In this document: one piece after another, positions 8,991 through 16,728 of the stretch
Layout of the letters: the number at the start of each line of letters is the position of its first letter
How positions within the stretch are numbered: the stretch's first letter is position 1
NCBI RefSeq assembly: GCF_003264115.1
Contig: NZ_CP021912.1
Coordinates: 1,843,001 to 1,907,000, forward strand
DNA length: 64,000 bases
Direction of reading: 5' to 3'
Source: Erythrobacter sp. KY5
GTDB taxonomy: Bacteria; Pseudomonadota; Alphaproteobacteria; Sphingomonadales; Sphingomonadaceae
Position numbers and translations under genes: made by a program
Notes under the pieces: generated by a model
The model's database searches: none
Seen by the model: only the letters and a program-made list of their open reading frames with translations
What the model was told of the DNA's origin: nothing

Positions 8991-9899
8991 TCACCGCACC
9001 CAATCCAGCCCCATTTCCTCGAACACTTCCTTGTCCTCGGACCAGTTCTCCAGCACCTTCACGTGAAGGAACAGGTGCACCTTGAGCCCCAGAAGTTCGC
9101 TCAGTTCCTTGCGCGCAGCTTCGCCGATGGCCTTGATCTTTTGTCCGCCCTTGCCGAGCACGATGCCGCGCTGGGTTTCGCGGGCGACGACGATTTGCTG
9201 GTGGATTTCGAGGCTGCCGTCTGGGCGCGTCTTGTACTGTTCGGGGCGAACCGCGCTGTCATAGGGCAGCTCTTCGTGGAGCTGCTGGTAAAGCTGCTCG
9301 CGCGTGATTTCTGCGGCCAGCAGACGTTCCGATGCGTCGGAAACCTGGTCTTCCGGATACATCCACACGCCTTCGGGCATCCGCTCTGCCAGTGCCTCTT
9401 TCATCTCGGCAACGCCGTCTCCGGTGAGTGCCGACACGAAGAAAATCTCTTCAAACTCGATGCGCTGCGACATTTCCTGTGCGAGTTCGAGCAGGGGTTC
9501 TTTCTTCGCCCTGTCGACCTTGTTGAGCACGAGGATCTTGCGCTCCGGCCGCTGTTCGAGCGCTTCGAGCAGCGGTTCAAGCTCGTGTCGGCGCTGTTTG
9601 ATCGGGTCCACGATCAGAAGAACAGCATCGGCGCTTTCCGCGCCTTCCCAAGCGGCACTGACCATCGCACGGTCGAGGCGGCGCTTGGGCGCGAAGATAC
9701 CCGGCGTATCGACGAGAATCATCTGAACCGGCCCGTGCAATGCGATGCCGAGCATGCGTGCGCGCGTCGTTTGCGCCTTGGCGCTGGTGATCGCGACCTT
9801 CTGGCCGACCAATTGGTTCACCAGCGTCGATTTGCCCGCATTGGGCGCGCCGATTACGGCCACCACGCCGCAGCGGGTAGGGGTCTGCATCTCGCTCAC
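8991..9899 (-). CDS. era: GTPase Era
   Basis: Essential GTPase that binds the 3' end of 16S rRNA during small-subunit maturation. The G1 loop is GAPNAGKSTLVN, G3 is in DTPGIFAPKRRLD, and G4 is NKVD. The C-terminal KH domain carries GKGGQKIKAIGEAAR. The 302-residue length is standard. Its ATG overlaps the rnc stop by four bases, so it is translated together with RNase III, which processes the same rRNA. Confidence 0.96.
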   Translation of the reverse strand: MSEMQTPTRCGVVAVIGAPNAGKSTLVNQLVGQKVAITSAKAQTTRARMLGIALHGPVQMILVDTPGIFAPKRRLDRAMVSAAWEGAESADAVLLIVDPIKQRRHELEPLLEALEQRPERKILVLNKVDRAKKEPLLELAQEMSQRIEFEEIFFVSALTGDGVAEMKEALAERMPEGVWMYPEDQVSDASERLLAAEITREQLYQQLHEELPYDSAVRPEQYKTRPDGSLEIHQQIVVARETQRGIVLGKGGQKIKAIGEAARKELSELLGLKVHLFLHVKVLENWSEDKEVFEEMGLDWVR

Positions 9900-10594
9900 C
9901 CGTATTTCTCCAGAAATTCTGCGGCGGCGAGTTTTTCCGCCTCGTGTTTGCTGGTCGCGACGCCTTCTGCCTCACCGACCCTGTGAATGCTGACCCGCAC
10001 TGTGAAGCGCGCTGCGTGATCGGGGCCTGAGCGGTCGATCACGTCATATTGCGGCATGGCGCGGCGATTGCCTGCGGCCCATTCCTGCAATGCGCTCTTG
10101 GGATGTTTTGCCTTGCCGGCATCACCGGCGAGTTCGTGCTCCCACAGGTTCAGGATAATCGCGCGGGTCGCATCGAAACCGTTGTCGAGGAAGCTCGCGC
10201 CAATGAGCGCTTCCATCACATCGCCAAGGATATTGTCGCTGTCCGATCCGCCATCCTCGCGCGCCTGCTTTCCCAACCGGATGTGATCGGAAAGGCCGAT
10301 CGTGCGGGCGATGCGCGCGCAGGTCGCCCCGCTCACGAGCGCGTTGAGGCGCTGCGAAAGCTGGCCCTCCTTGCTGCGATCGCTCGACCGGAACAGCCAG
10401 CTTGCGACCGACAGGCCCAGCACCCTGTCACCGAGGAATTCCAGACGCTGATAATCGGCTTCAGGCTGGCTGGTTGCGGTGTGGGTGGAGTTGAAGCTGC
10501 CATGGGTCAGCGCCTCCAGCCACATCGAGCCTTCCTTGACCTCGAAGCCGATCGTGCCGAGCCATTCATGGGTCTCGGGCGGAAGCGCACTCAC
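9896..10594 (-). CDS. rnc: Ribonuclease III
   Basis: Double-strand-specific endoribonuclease that processes rRNA precursors and structured mRNAs. The RNase III signature YQRLEFLGDRVLGL is present, with the second acidic motif in DNILGDVMEALIGA, followed by a C-terminal dsRNA-binding domain with SKHEAEKLAA. I chose GTG 10594 (VSALPPETHEW) because it overlaps the lepB stop as GTGA and gives 232 residues; the longer frame would invade lepB. It is the middle gene of the lepB-rnc-era operon. Confidence 0.95.
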   Translation of the reverse strand: MSALPPETHEWLGTIGFEVKEGSMWLEALTHGSFNSTHTATSQPEADYQRLEFLGDRVLGLSVASWLFRSSDRSKEGQLSQRLNALVSGATCARIARTIGLSDHIRLGKQAREDGGSDSDNILGDVMEALIGASFLDNGFDATRAIILNLWEHELAGDAGKAKHPKSALQEWAAGNRRAMPQYDVIDRSGPDHAARFTVRVSIHRVGEAEGVATSKHEAEKLAAAEFLEKYG

Positions 10595-11439
10595 AGCGTA
10601 CCGCCAATCCGGCCCCAGCGAGCAGCGGTGAACCATGTCCACGGCTTGATCCATTCCGCGCTTCCGTCGGTCGACCACATGATGATCGTTGCCTCGCCAA
10701 CAAGGTTTTCTTGAGGGACGATCCCAACGGCATCGCCAGCGCGCGCTTCGAAACGGCTGTCGCGTGAGTTGTCGCGATTGTCGCCCAGCACGAACATGTG
10801 ACCTTCGGGGATGATCTTGGGCGCAAAATCGTCAGCCGGAGTGGTGCCGAAATCGAGCACTTCGTAGCTGGGGCCACCGGGGAGGGTTTCGCGGAACCGG
10901 GTGTAGCTGCAAATCGCCACGCCCTCTTCGTTGACGCGTTGTTCGCCGCCCCAGGCGCAGCCCGTATTCGGCGAGATTTCAATCTCGAAATCGGCAAGGG
11001 GTTCGCGCGGAATGAGTTCGCCGTTCAGGAGGATTTGTCCGTCCACGACCGCTACAGAATCCCCGGGCAGGGCAATGACGCGCTTGATGTAGTCGGTGCC
11101 ATCGACAGGATGCTTGAAGATCGCAATATCGCCGCGCTCGGGCTCGCTGGCGAAAATGCGTCCCGGGAAGATCTCGACATCCATGGGCAGCGAATTGTTC
11201 GAATAGCCGTAAGACCATTTCGCGGCGAGCAGGTAATCGCCGTTGATCAGGCGCGGCACCATGCTTTCGGAAGGGATCGAGAAAGGTGAAAACACGAAGA
11301 TGCGGAACATCAGTACCGCAAGCAGAAGCTTCAGAAGGAAAAGGGCGAAACTGGCCGGCGTCTCCTTGCGTTCTTCTTGCGAAGAGCTGCTTTGAGACTG
11401 CATGGCGGCGCTGCCGTCAGATTGGGTCTTAACATCCAT
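10591..11439 (-). CDS. lepB: Signal peptidase I
   Basis: Membrane serine protease that removes signal peptides from exported proteins. A polar N-terminal tail (~30 residues) precedes one membrane span (FALFLLKLLLAVLMF). The catalytic serine is Ser59 in IPSESM and the general base is Lys119 in DYIKRVIALPGD; box E GDNRDNSRDSR is also present. Between them is an insert of about 70 residues with two cysteines, as in many Gram-negative enzymes. ATG 11439 is preferred over the GTG immediately before it because an AAGGGGG lies ~6 nt upstream. First gene of lepB-rnc-era, divergent from pgi. Confidence 0.94.
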   Translation of the reverse strand: MDVKTQSDGSAAMQSQSSSSQEERKETPASFALFLLKLLLAVLMFRIFVFSPFSIPSESMVPRLINGDYLLAAKWSYGYSNNSLPMDVEIFPGRIFASEPERGDIAIFKHPVDGTDYIKRVIALPGDSVAVVDGQILLNGELIPREPLADFEIEISPNTGCAWGGEQRVNEEGVAICSYTRFRETLPGGPSYEVLDFGTTPADDFAPKIIPEGHMFVLGDNRDNSRDSRFEARAGDAVGIVPQENLVGEATIIMWSTDGSAEWIKPWTWFTAARWGRIGGTL

Positions 11440-11538
11440 CACGGACCCCCTTACTCGCGAGGTCCTGTCCCGCCTAGGGGGTGTGTGCGAAGAAACGCAA
11501 CAGACCCGTGCAAACGACTATCGAAGGAACATGGCCCG

Positions 11539-13080
11539 ATGACTGATCAATCGTGTATCGCAGATGCTTGGGACCGGCTCGCAGCGCTGCCCAAGGAAAC
11601 ACTTGCGGACCTGTTCAGTGCAGATGAGGCCCGTGTTTCGAAACTCAGTCAGAAGCTCGAATTCGATCTGGGCGAACTTGGTAAAGTCGGCATGCTGCTC
11701 GACTGGTCGAAAACGCACCTGACCGACGCAGCGCTCGACCTATTCGAGGACTTGTCTGAGACGGCAGGTTTCAATGCTGCACGCGATGCCCTGTTCGGGG
11801 GCGGTATCGTCAACCCGACCGAGGGGCGACCAGCAACCCATGGCGCCATGCGCGGCAGCGGGCGCGAAAGCGATGTCGAGGAAGCCGAGGCGCTTCTCGC
11901 ACGCATGGGCATGCTGGTCGAAGCGATCCATCAAGGAGCGCTGGGCGAGGTCAACCACCTCATTCATATCGGTATCGGCGGTTCGGCGCTTGGTCCTGAT
12001 CTTGCGGTTGATGCGCTCACCCGCGATCTCAAGCTGGTCGATGTGAACGTAGTGTCGAACATCGACGGACTTGCGCTCGAACAGGCCTTTGCGCGGTGCG
12101 ATCCTGCAACGTCTCTGATCGCCGTCGCGTCGAAGACCTTCACGACAACAGAGACCATGACTAACGCGGCGAGCGCCCTTAAGTGGCTGGCCGACAATGG
12201 GGTGAGCGATCCCAGCGGACGCGTCATCGCACTGACCGCCAATCCGGAACGCGCGGTTGAGTGGGGCGTCGACGAAACGCGCATCCTGCCGTTTCCCGAA
12301 AGCGTAGGCGGGCGCTACTCCTTGTGGTCCAGCATCGGCTTTCCCGTCGCGCTTGCCGTTGGGATGGAGGATTTCAGCGCGATGCTGGCCGGCGCGCAGG
12401 CGATGGACACGCATTTCCGCGAGAGTGAAGGGCGTGCCAATGGTCCGCTCCTCGCGGCTTTCGGCGACCTTTACTACGCGCGCATTCGTGGGTGTCAGAC
12501 ACGCGCTGTCTTTGCCTATGACGAACGCCTCGCTCTGCTTCCCGATTATCTCCAGCAGCTTGAAATGGAATCGAACGGGAAAAGCGTGACGGTAGATGGT
12601 CAACCAGTAAGCGGGCCAACCGCGCCGATCACCTGGGGCGGGGTTGGGACCGATGCGCAACATGCGGTCTTCCAGCTGTTGCACCAAGGCACGCATCTGG
12701 TCCCGGTTGACTTCATCGCCTCGATCGCTCCGGGAGACGAGCTCGATCCTGCGCATCATTCGAGCCTGCTGATGAACTGCCTCGCGCAAGGGGCGGCGCT
12801 GATGGCGGGCAAATCGTCGGATGATCCAGCGCGCAATTACCCCGGAGACCGGCCTAGCGCCATGTTCCTGCTGGATGATCTGGATGCAGCTGCTCTTGGC
12901 GCGCTGATCGCCTTTCACGAACACCGCACCTTTGCCAATGCAGTGCTGATGGGGATCAACCCGTTCGACCAGTTCGGGGTGGAGCTTGGCAAGGCGATGG
13001 CAAAAGCAATCGACAGCGGGGAAGGCGATTTCGATGCGAGCACCATGGCTTTGATGGAGGCAGCGGGGCTGGGCGGTTGA
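11539..13080 (+). CDS. pgi: Glucose-6-phosphate isomerase
   Basis: Interconverts glucose-6-phosphate and fructose-6-phosphate. The phosphosugar signatures are visible: HIGIGGSALGPDLAVDAL, SKTFTTTETMTNA and GGRYSLWSSIGFP; the DYLQQLEMESNGKSV segment is the conserved pgi signature around the catalytic residues. With 513 residues it is close to the usual size. ATG 11539 follows GAAGGA by about 11 nt. It is divergent from lepB and followed by a small stem-loop. Confidence 0.95.
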   Translation: MTDQSCIADAWDRLAALPKETLADLFSADEARVSKLSQKLEFDLGELGKVGMLLDWSKTHLTDAALDLFEDLSETAGFNAARDALFGGGIVNPTEGRPATHGAMRGSGRESDVEEAEALLARMGMLVEAIHQGALGEVNHLIHIGIGGSALGPDLAVDALTRDLKLVDVNVVSNIDGLALEQAFARCDPATSLIAVASKTFTTTETMTNAASALKWLADNGVSDPSGRVIALTANPERAVEWGVDETRILPFPESVGGRYSLWSSIGFPVALAVGMEDFSAMLAGAQAMDTHFRESEGRANGPLLAAFGDLYYARIRGCQTRAVFAYDERLALLPDYLQQLEMESNGKSVTVDGQPVSGPTAPITWGGVGTDAQHAVFQLLHQGTHLVPVDFIASIAPGDELDPAHHSSLLMNCLAQGAALMAGKSSDDPARNYPGDRPSAMFLLDDLDAAALGALIAFHEHRTFANAVLMGINPFDQFGVELGKAMAKAIDSGEGDFDASTMALMEAAGLGG

Positions 13081-13403
13081 ACGAGCGAGCGCCTCAGCTC
13101 GCTTCACATCTTGTTCAGATAAACCCGCATATAGATGAACTCATTGGATTGCGGAGCGTTTGTGTGGCTCCGCTACATCATGCCTGACATGTGATTGTCA
13201 TATCTGAAAAGTGCGATGGCATGATTTTCGCGATTCACGACGCTTTAAGTCACGCGATGGATCGATAATTCTCAGATTGATCGTCTTGCGGCAAACTAAT
13301 TACGCTGCGGCGCAGCATCTGAGTCATATTTGCACTTTCACAAATTCTGCGTATTTTCGCAGTTCTGTCGCAACCCCTTTCCGATTAACCAAAGGTCCGC
13401 CCC
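13081..13403. other. Non-coding gap with two stem-loops and an inverted repeat
   Basis: This 323-bp stretch has no convincing gene. It starts with a stem-loop at 13084-13103 (AGCGAGC/GCTCGCT) that probably ends pgi transcription. A second perfect 7-bp stem-loop lies at 13151-13173 (GCGGAGC/GCTCCGC, 9-nt loop). At 13185-13200 there is an inverted repeat TGACA-N6-TGTCA, the form of a transcription-factor operator. The rest is AT-richer than the surroundings and should hold the promoter of the 13404 gene. Confidence 0.5.
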
Positions 13404-13826
13404 ATGAACCGTCTCCTCGCGCTGTCTGCAGCAACCGCTGCCCTTACGCTTACACCTGCAGCGCTTGCGAAGGCCGATGGCGATGAAACCGGTGCACAGG
13501 CTGCCTCAGTTGCTGCGGGTGAAGCTACCCCAGTGCGATTGAAGGAATGGACCGGCGACTGGGAACTGATGAAAACCTCGCGCCGCATGCGCGTTTGGCG
13601 TTCGCATCTCGCTTACAAGCTGACCGTCGATGCGGCTGGCGAAGTGACGGATTGCGAGATCACCGAGGAGTTTCGCATGCGCCGGGTCAGCGACAGGCTG
13701 TGCGATGTGCTGAGCGAGCATCACATGTTCGAACCTGCCCACAACGCTGCGGGCGCTCCTGTCGAAGGCAGCTATGTCTCGCGCATTTCGTACATGGACG
13801 TTCGCAATCGTCTTGAAGGCGAGTAA
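13404..13826 (+). CDS. Exported protein with a TonB C-terminal-like domain
   Basis: 140 residues with a signal peptide (MNRLLALSAATAALTLTPAALA, cleavage after ALA near 22). Residues ~70-135 resemble the C-terminal fold of TonB-family proteins: a YKLTVDAAGEVTDCEI strand, a helix with a paired Cys (DRLCDVLSEHHMF), then EPAHNAAGAPVEGSYVSRISY. Unlike TonB it lacks a membrane anchor and a proline-rich linker, so it would be free in the periplasm. Such stand-alone domains are common in Sphingomonadales and of unknown role. AAAGG lies just before the ATG. Confidence 0.7.
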   Translation: MNRLLALSAATAALTLTPAALAKADGDETGAQAASVAAGEATPVRLKEWTGDWELMKTSRRMRVWRSHLAYKLTVDAAGEVTDCEITEEFRMRRVSDRLCDVLSEHHMFEPAHNAAGAPVEGSYVSRISYMDVRNRLEGE

Positions 13827-14005
13827 TCGCCCCTAGAGCACAATTGCTTTGACATTGTGGCGGCGCGCGCCCATTTGGCGCACCAACACGAGGCGCTTTT
13901 GTGCCCGCGTGAAGCGGCGGCTATGAATTCATCCGCCCCGGCAGCGCCTCGACCAAGTCTTTAAAGCTCCCCAATTCACGCGGGTGGTTACCAACCCCGC
14001 GCTCC

Positions 14006-14026
14006 CGCATGCCGATCCGGCATGCG
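14006..14026 (+). promoter_or_regulatory. Perfect 9-bp hairpin in the leader of the DEAD-box gene
   Basis: CGCATGCCG and CGGCATGCG pair perfectly around a 3-nt loop, ending 24 nt before the ATG at 14051. No T run follows, so a leader element (mRNA stability or temperature/helicase autoregulation) is more likely than termination. The function is inferred. Confidence 0.45.
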
Positions 14027-14050
14027 TGTCGCATATTATTGCGAGTCTCA

Positions 14051-15493
14051 ATGACCCAGTTTTCTGATCTCGGGCTTTCACAGCCCGTACTCCAGGCTCT
14101 TGACCTCAAGGGCTATTCTACTCCTACTCCCATTCAGGAGCAGGCCATTCCGCCTGTCCTCGAAGGCCGCGACCTGCTCGGCATCGCGCAGACCGGCACC
14201 GGCAAGACAGCCGCGTTCATGCTTCCCAGCATTGATCGCCTGCGCGAAGCCGACAATCGCATCCCATTCAAGTCGTGCCGCATGCTTGTGCTTGCACCCA
14301 CGCGCGAACTCGTCTCTCAGATCGCTGTGAGCGCCAAGGAATATGGCGCGCTTGCCGGCCTTAAGGTGCAGTCGATCGTTGGCGGAACCAGCGTCAACAA
14401 GGATCGTAACAAGCTGCATCGCGGGACCGACATCCTGATTGCAACGCCGGGCCGGTTGCTCGATCTGATCGACCAGAAGGCGTTCAACCTCGGCTCGGTC
14501 GAAGTGCTCGTTCTAGACGAGGCTGACCAGATGCTCGACCTGGGCTTCGTCCATGCGCTGCGCCGCATCAGCCAGTTGGTGCCCAAAGAACGACAGACGC
14601 TTTTCTTCAGCGCGACCATGCCCAAGGCGATCAAGGAACTCGTCAGCGGCTATTGCAACAATCCGGTGCAGGTCTCCGTCACGCCTGAAAGCACGACGGC
14701 AGAGCGGATCGACCAGTACCTTTTCATGGTGCAGCAGGACGAAAAGCAGTCGCTCCTCGAGCTTATTCTGTCAGGCCGTCACAAGGTGCCCGGCGAATTT
14801 GAGCGCATCCTCATCTTTACCCGAACGAAACACGGCGCCGACCGCGTCGTAAAGAAGCTGAGCCGCGCCGGAATCCCGGCAAATGCGATCCACGGCAACA
14901 AATCGCAGCCTCAACGCCAGCGGGCGCTCGACGAGTTTCGTCGTGGCAAGACCATGATCCTCGTGGCGACCGATGTTGCGGCGCGCGGGATCGACATTCC
15001 CGGCGTTAGTCACGTTCTTAATTACGAGCTGCCCAACGTGCCGGAACAATATGTCCACCGCATCGGGCGCACGGCACGTGCGGGCAAGGACGGGGTCGCA
15101 ATCGCCTTTTGCGCCGAGGACGAGCGCGCGTATCTCAAGGATATTCGCAAAACGACCGGCGCAGAGCTCGACCGTCTCAGCCTGCCGGAAAACTTCCGCG
15201 CCGTGGTCGAAGGGGTCGGCCCGACCAAGCCAGAGCCGCGCGGCGCGACACGCGTTTCGGCAAAAAAAATCAGGCCCAAGCCTGCCGGCGCATCGGCAGG
15301 AAAGCCTGCAGGTGACGGTTCTTCCAAGCCCAAGAAGCCAGGTGGCAAGCACCCTTCGCGCAAAGGCCGGCCTTCCGGGCGTCCCGGCGGCAATCCGAAT
15401 GGTAACTCCCGCCGCAGCGGTGGTCCCGGTCGGCGCGGTCGTCGCGGTTCACCGGGCGGCGGCAGCGGGCGGGCTCAATCGGCGAACGGCTGA
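14051..15493 (+). CDS. DEAD-box ATP-dependent RNA helicase, RhlE type
   Basis: Unwinds structured RNA in ribosome assembly, mRNA decay or cold adaptation. Motifs in order: the Q motif (TPIQEQAI), Walker A AQTGTGKTAAF, PTRELVSQI, TPGRLLDL, DEAD in VLDEADQMLDLGF, SAT in FFSATMP, and in the second domain ATDVAARGIDIPGV and HRIGRTARAG. The ~90-residue tail is basic and Gly/Ser/Arg-rich, typical of RhlE-like enzymes for RNA binding. ATG 14051 gives 480 residues; the ribosome-binding site is weak. The leader holds a strong small hairpin. Confidence 0.93.
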   Translation: MTQFSDLGLSQPVLQALDLKGYSTPTPIQEQAIPPVLEGRDLLGIAQTGTGKTAAFMLPSIDRLREADNRIPFKSCRMLVLAPTRELVSQIAVSAKEYGALAGLKVQSIVGGTSVNKDRNKLHRGTDILIATPGRLLDLIDQKAFNLGSVEVLVLDEADQMLDLGFVHALRRISQLVPKERQTLFFSATMPKAIKELVSGYCNNPVQVSVTPESTTAERIDQYLFMVQQDEKQSLLELILSGRHKVPGEFERILIFTRTKHGADRVVKKLSRAGIPANAIHGNKSQPQRQRALDEFRRGKTMILVATDVAARGIDIPGVSHVLNYELPNVPEQYVHRIGRTARAGKDGVAIAFCAEDERAYLKDIRKTTGAELDRLSLPENFRAVVEGVGPTKPEPRGATRVSAKKIRPKPAGASAGKPAGDGSSKPKKPGGKHPSRKGRPSGRPGGNPNGNSRRSGGPGRRGRRGSPGGGSGRAQSANG

Positions 15494-15536
15494 GCCTTTC
15501 ACTCGGCGCGAAAAATCGCTGATCCCTGAGACAAAC

Positions 15537-15551
15537 CTAAGCGAAAATTAA
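15537..15551 (+). promoter_or_regulatory. CtrA-like motif upstream of the SIR2-like gene
   Basis: CTAA-N7-TTAA differs at one base from the alphaproteobacterial CtrA consensus TTAA-N7-TTAA and lies about 50 nt before the ATG at 15603. A chance match cannot be excluded. Confidence 0.3.
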
Positions 15552-15566
15552 GCATGCGGCTCCTAA

Positions 15567-15584
15567 CTGGCGGCTCACCGCCAG
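15567..15584 (+). promoter_or_regulatory. Stem-loop before the SIR2-like gene
   Basis: CTGGCGG and CCGCCAG form a perfect 7-bp stem with a CTCA loop, ending 18 nt before the ATG. It may end the helicase transcript (no T run) or modulate translation of the next gene. Confidence 0.4.
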
Positions 15585-15602
15585 AAGGGACCCAATCGCG
15601 CT

Positions 15603-16628
15603 ATGATCCGTACCGATACCACCTTGATCATCGGGGCCGGAGCGAACCGCGAGATCGAAATGCCCGACGGGCCGGATCTTCTCGCGAAGATTGCGGCCGG
15701 GTACGAATTCGAGCGGCTCGATTCAGAGGTCAAATCGCGCGATCTTGTAAGTCTGGCGCATCTGTTCGAACAAATCTCGGAAGAGATCGGTCTGAGCTAT
15801 GACGAGCTGGTCGCAGGTGCAACGGCAATTCGCGAAGCGACATTGGTGTCCACTTCGATCGACGCGATCCTCGAGCAGTACGGTCATGATCCTGCGGTGC
15901 TGGCCGCGGGAAAGATCGCAATCATCTATTACACGTTGCAGGCAGAATCGAAGTCGACGCTTGCCATCGAACCGCGCGCCGCTGATGAATTGCCGCTCCG
16001 AGGGACCGAGAACTGGCTGTTCCAGCTGGGACAACTGATCGTCAAAGGCGTTCCGCGCGCAAAGGCGGAAGAGTGTTTCGAGAAGCTGTCGATCGTGTGC
16101 TTCAATTACGACCGCGCCATCGAGCATTACCTGCCTTGGGTGGTGCAGCGAGCGTTCGGCATGACTTACGAGGAAGCGTGCGAGCTGGTGGCCGGGCGGC
16201 TTCGCATCGTTCATCCCTATGGCGTTGCAGGACGGCTGCCGTGGCAGGGGGAAGAGACTAGCGTAAGCTGGGGCGATGAGCGACCAGAAAACATCGTCAG
16301 CCTGTCAAAACGGATATTCACAGCCAGCCAAAGAGCAACCTCGCGCCAGTTCCAGTCTTATCTGCGCGCCGAGATGTCGCGCGGCAAAAGGCTGGGTTTT
16401 CTCGGCTTCGGCTTTGACCCGATGAATGTCGCGATGCTGTTTGACGAGCTGGAGCATGACAATCCTGACATGCTGATCAGTCTCGTGGGCATATCTGAAA
16501 CCCAGCAAAAGGCGATCCTTCGGCTGATTTATCGCCTGACGGGGATCACTGACGAGAGCCGCATTACGCTTGAAAACATGAAAGCCTTCGAGCTTCTGCG
16601 CGATTATGGGCGCTTCCTCGAAAGCTAA
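15603..16628 (+). CDS. SIR2-like domain protein, putative
   Basis: 341 residues with features of the SIR2-like NAD-binding fold: an N-terminal strand ending in the loop IIGAGAN (Gly11-Ala14), a CFNYD motif (Asn168-Asp170) corresponding to the NYD of this family, a His in IVHPYG (His204) in the place of the catalytic histidine, and LGFGFDPMNV (about 267-277) in the last Rossmann strand. Proteins of this fold hydrolyse NAD in several phage-defence systems; others are deacylases. No second domain, no toxin or defence partner is adjacent. It lies between the RNA helicase and glutathione reductase. The assignment rests on motifs only. Confidence 0.55.
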   Translation: MIRTDTTLIIGAGANREIEMPDGPDLLAKIAAGYEFERLDSEVKSRDLVSLAHLFEQISEEIGLSYDELVAGATAIREATLVSTSIDAILEQYGHDPAVLAAGKIAIIYYTLQAESKSTLAIEPRAADELPLRGTENWLFQLGQLIVKGVPRAKAEECFEKLSIVCFNYDRAIEHYLPWVVQRAFGMTYEEACELVAGRLRIVHPYGVAGRLPWQGEETSVSWGDERPENIVSLSKRIFTASQRATSRQFQSYLRAEMSRGKRLGFLGFGFDPMNVAMLFDELEHDNPDMLISLVGISETQQKAILRLIYRLTGITDESRITLENMKAFELLRDYGRFLES

Positions 16629-16728
16629 GCTTTTCCTGCTCAAAGCATAACCGGTCCGCTTGCGAGTAACGCGGTTGCGGCGTTCATCGAACGCAGTCAT
16701 AGGCACCCTTAACGCGATAGGAGCAAGC

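Noticed and set aside
8871..9986. 371-codon plus-strand frame over era
   Set aside because: No family motif; it is the antisense of a well-supported GTPase gene in a high-GC genome.
11740..13107. 455-codon minus-strand frame over pgi
   Set aside because: Antisense shadow of glucose-6-phosphate isomerase.
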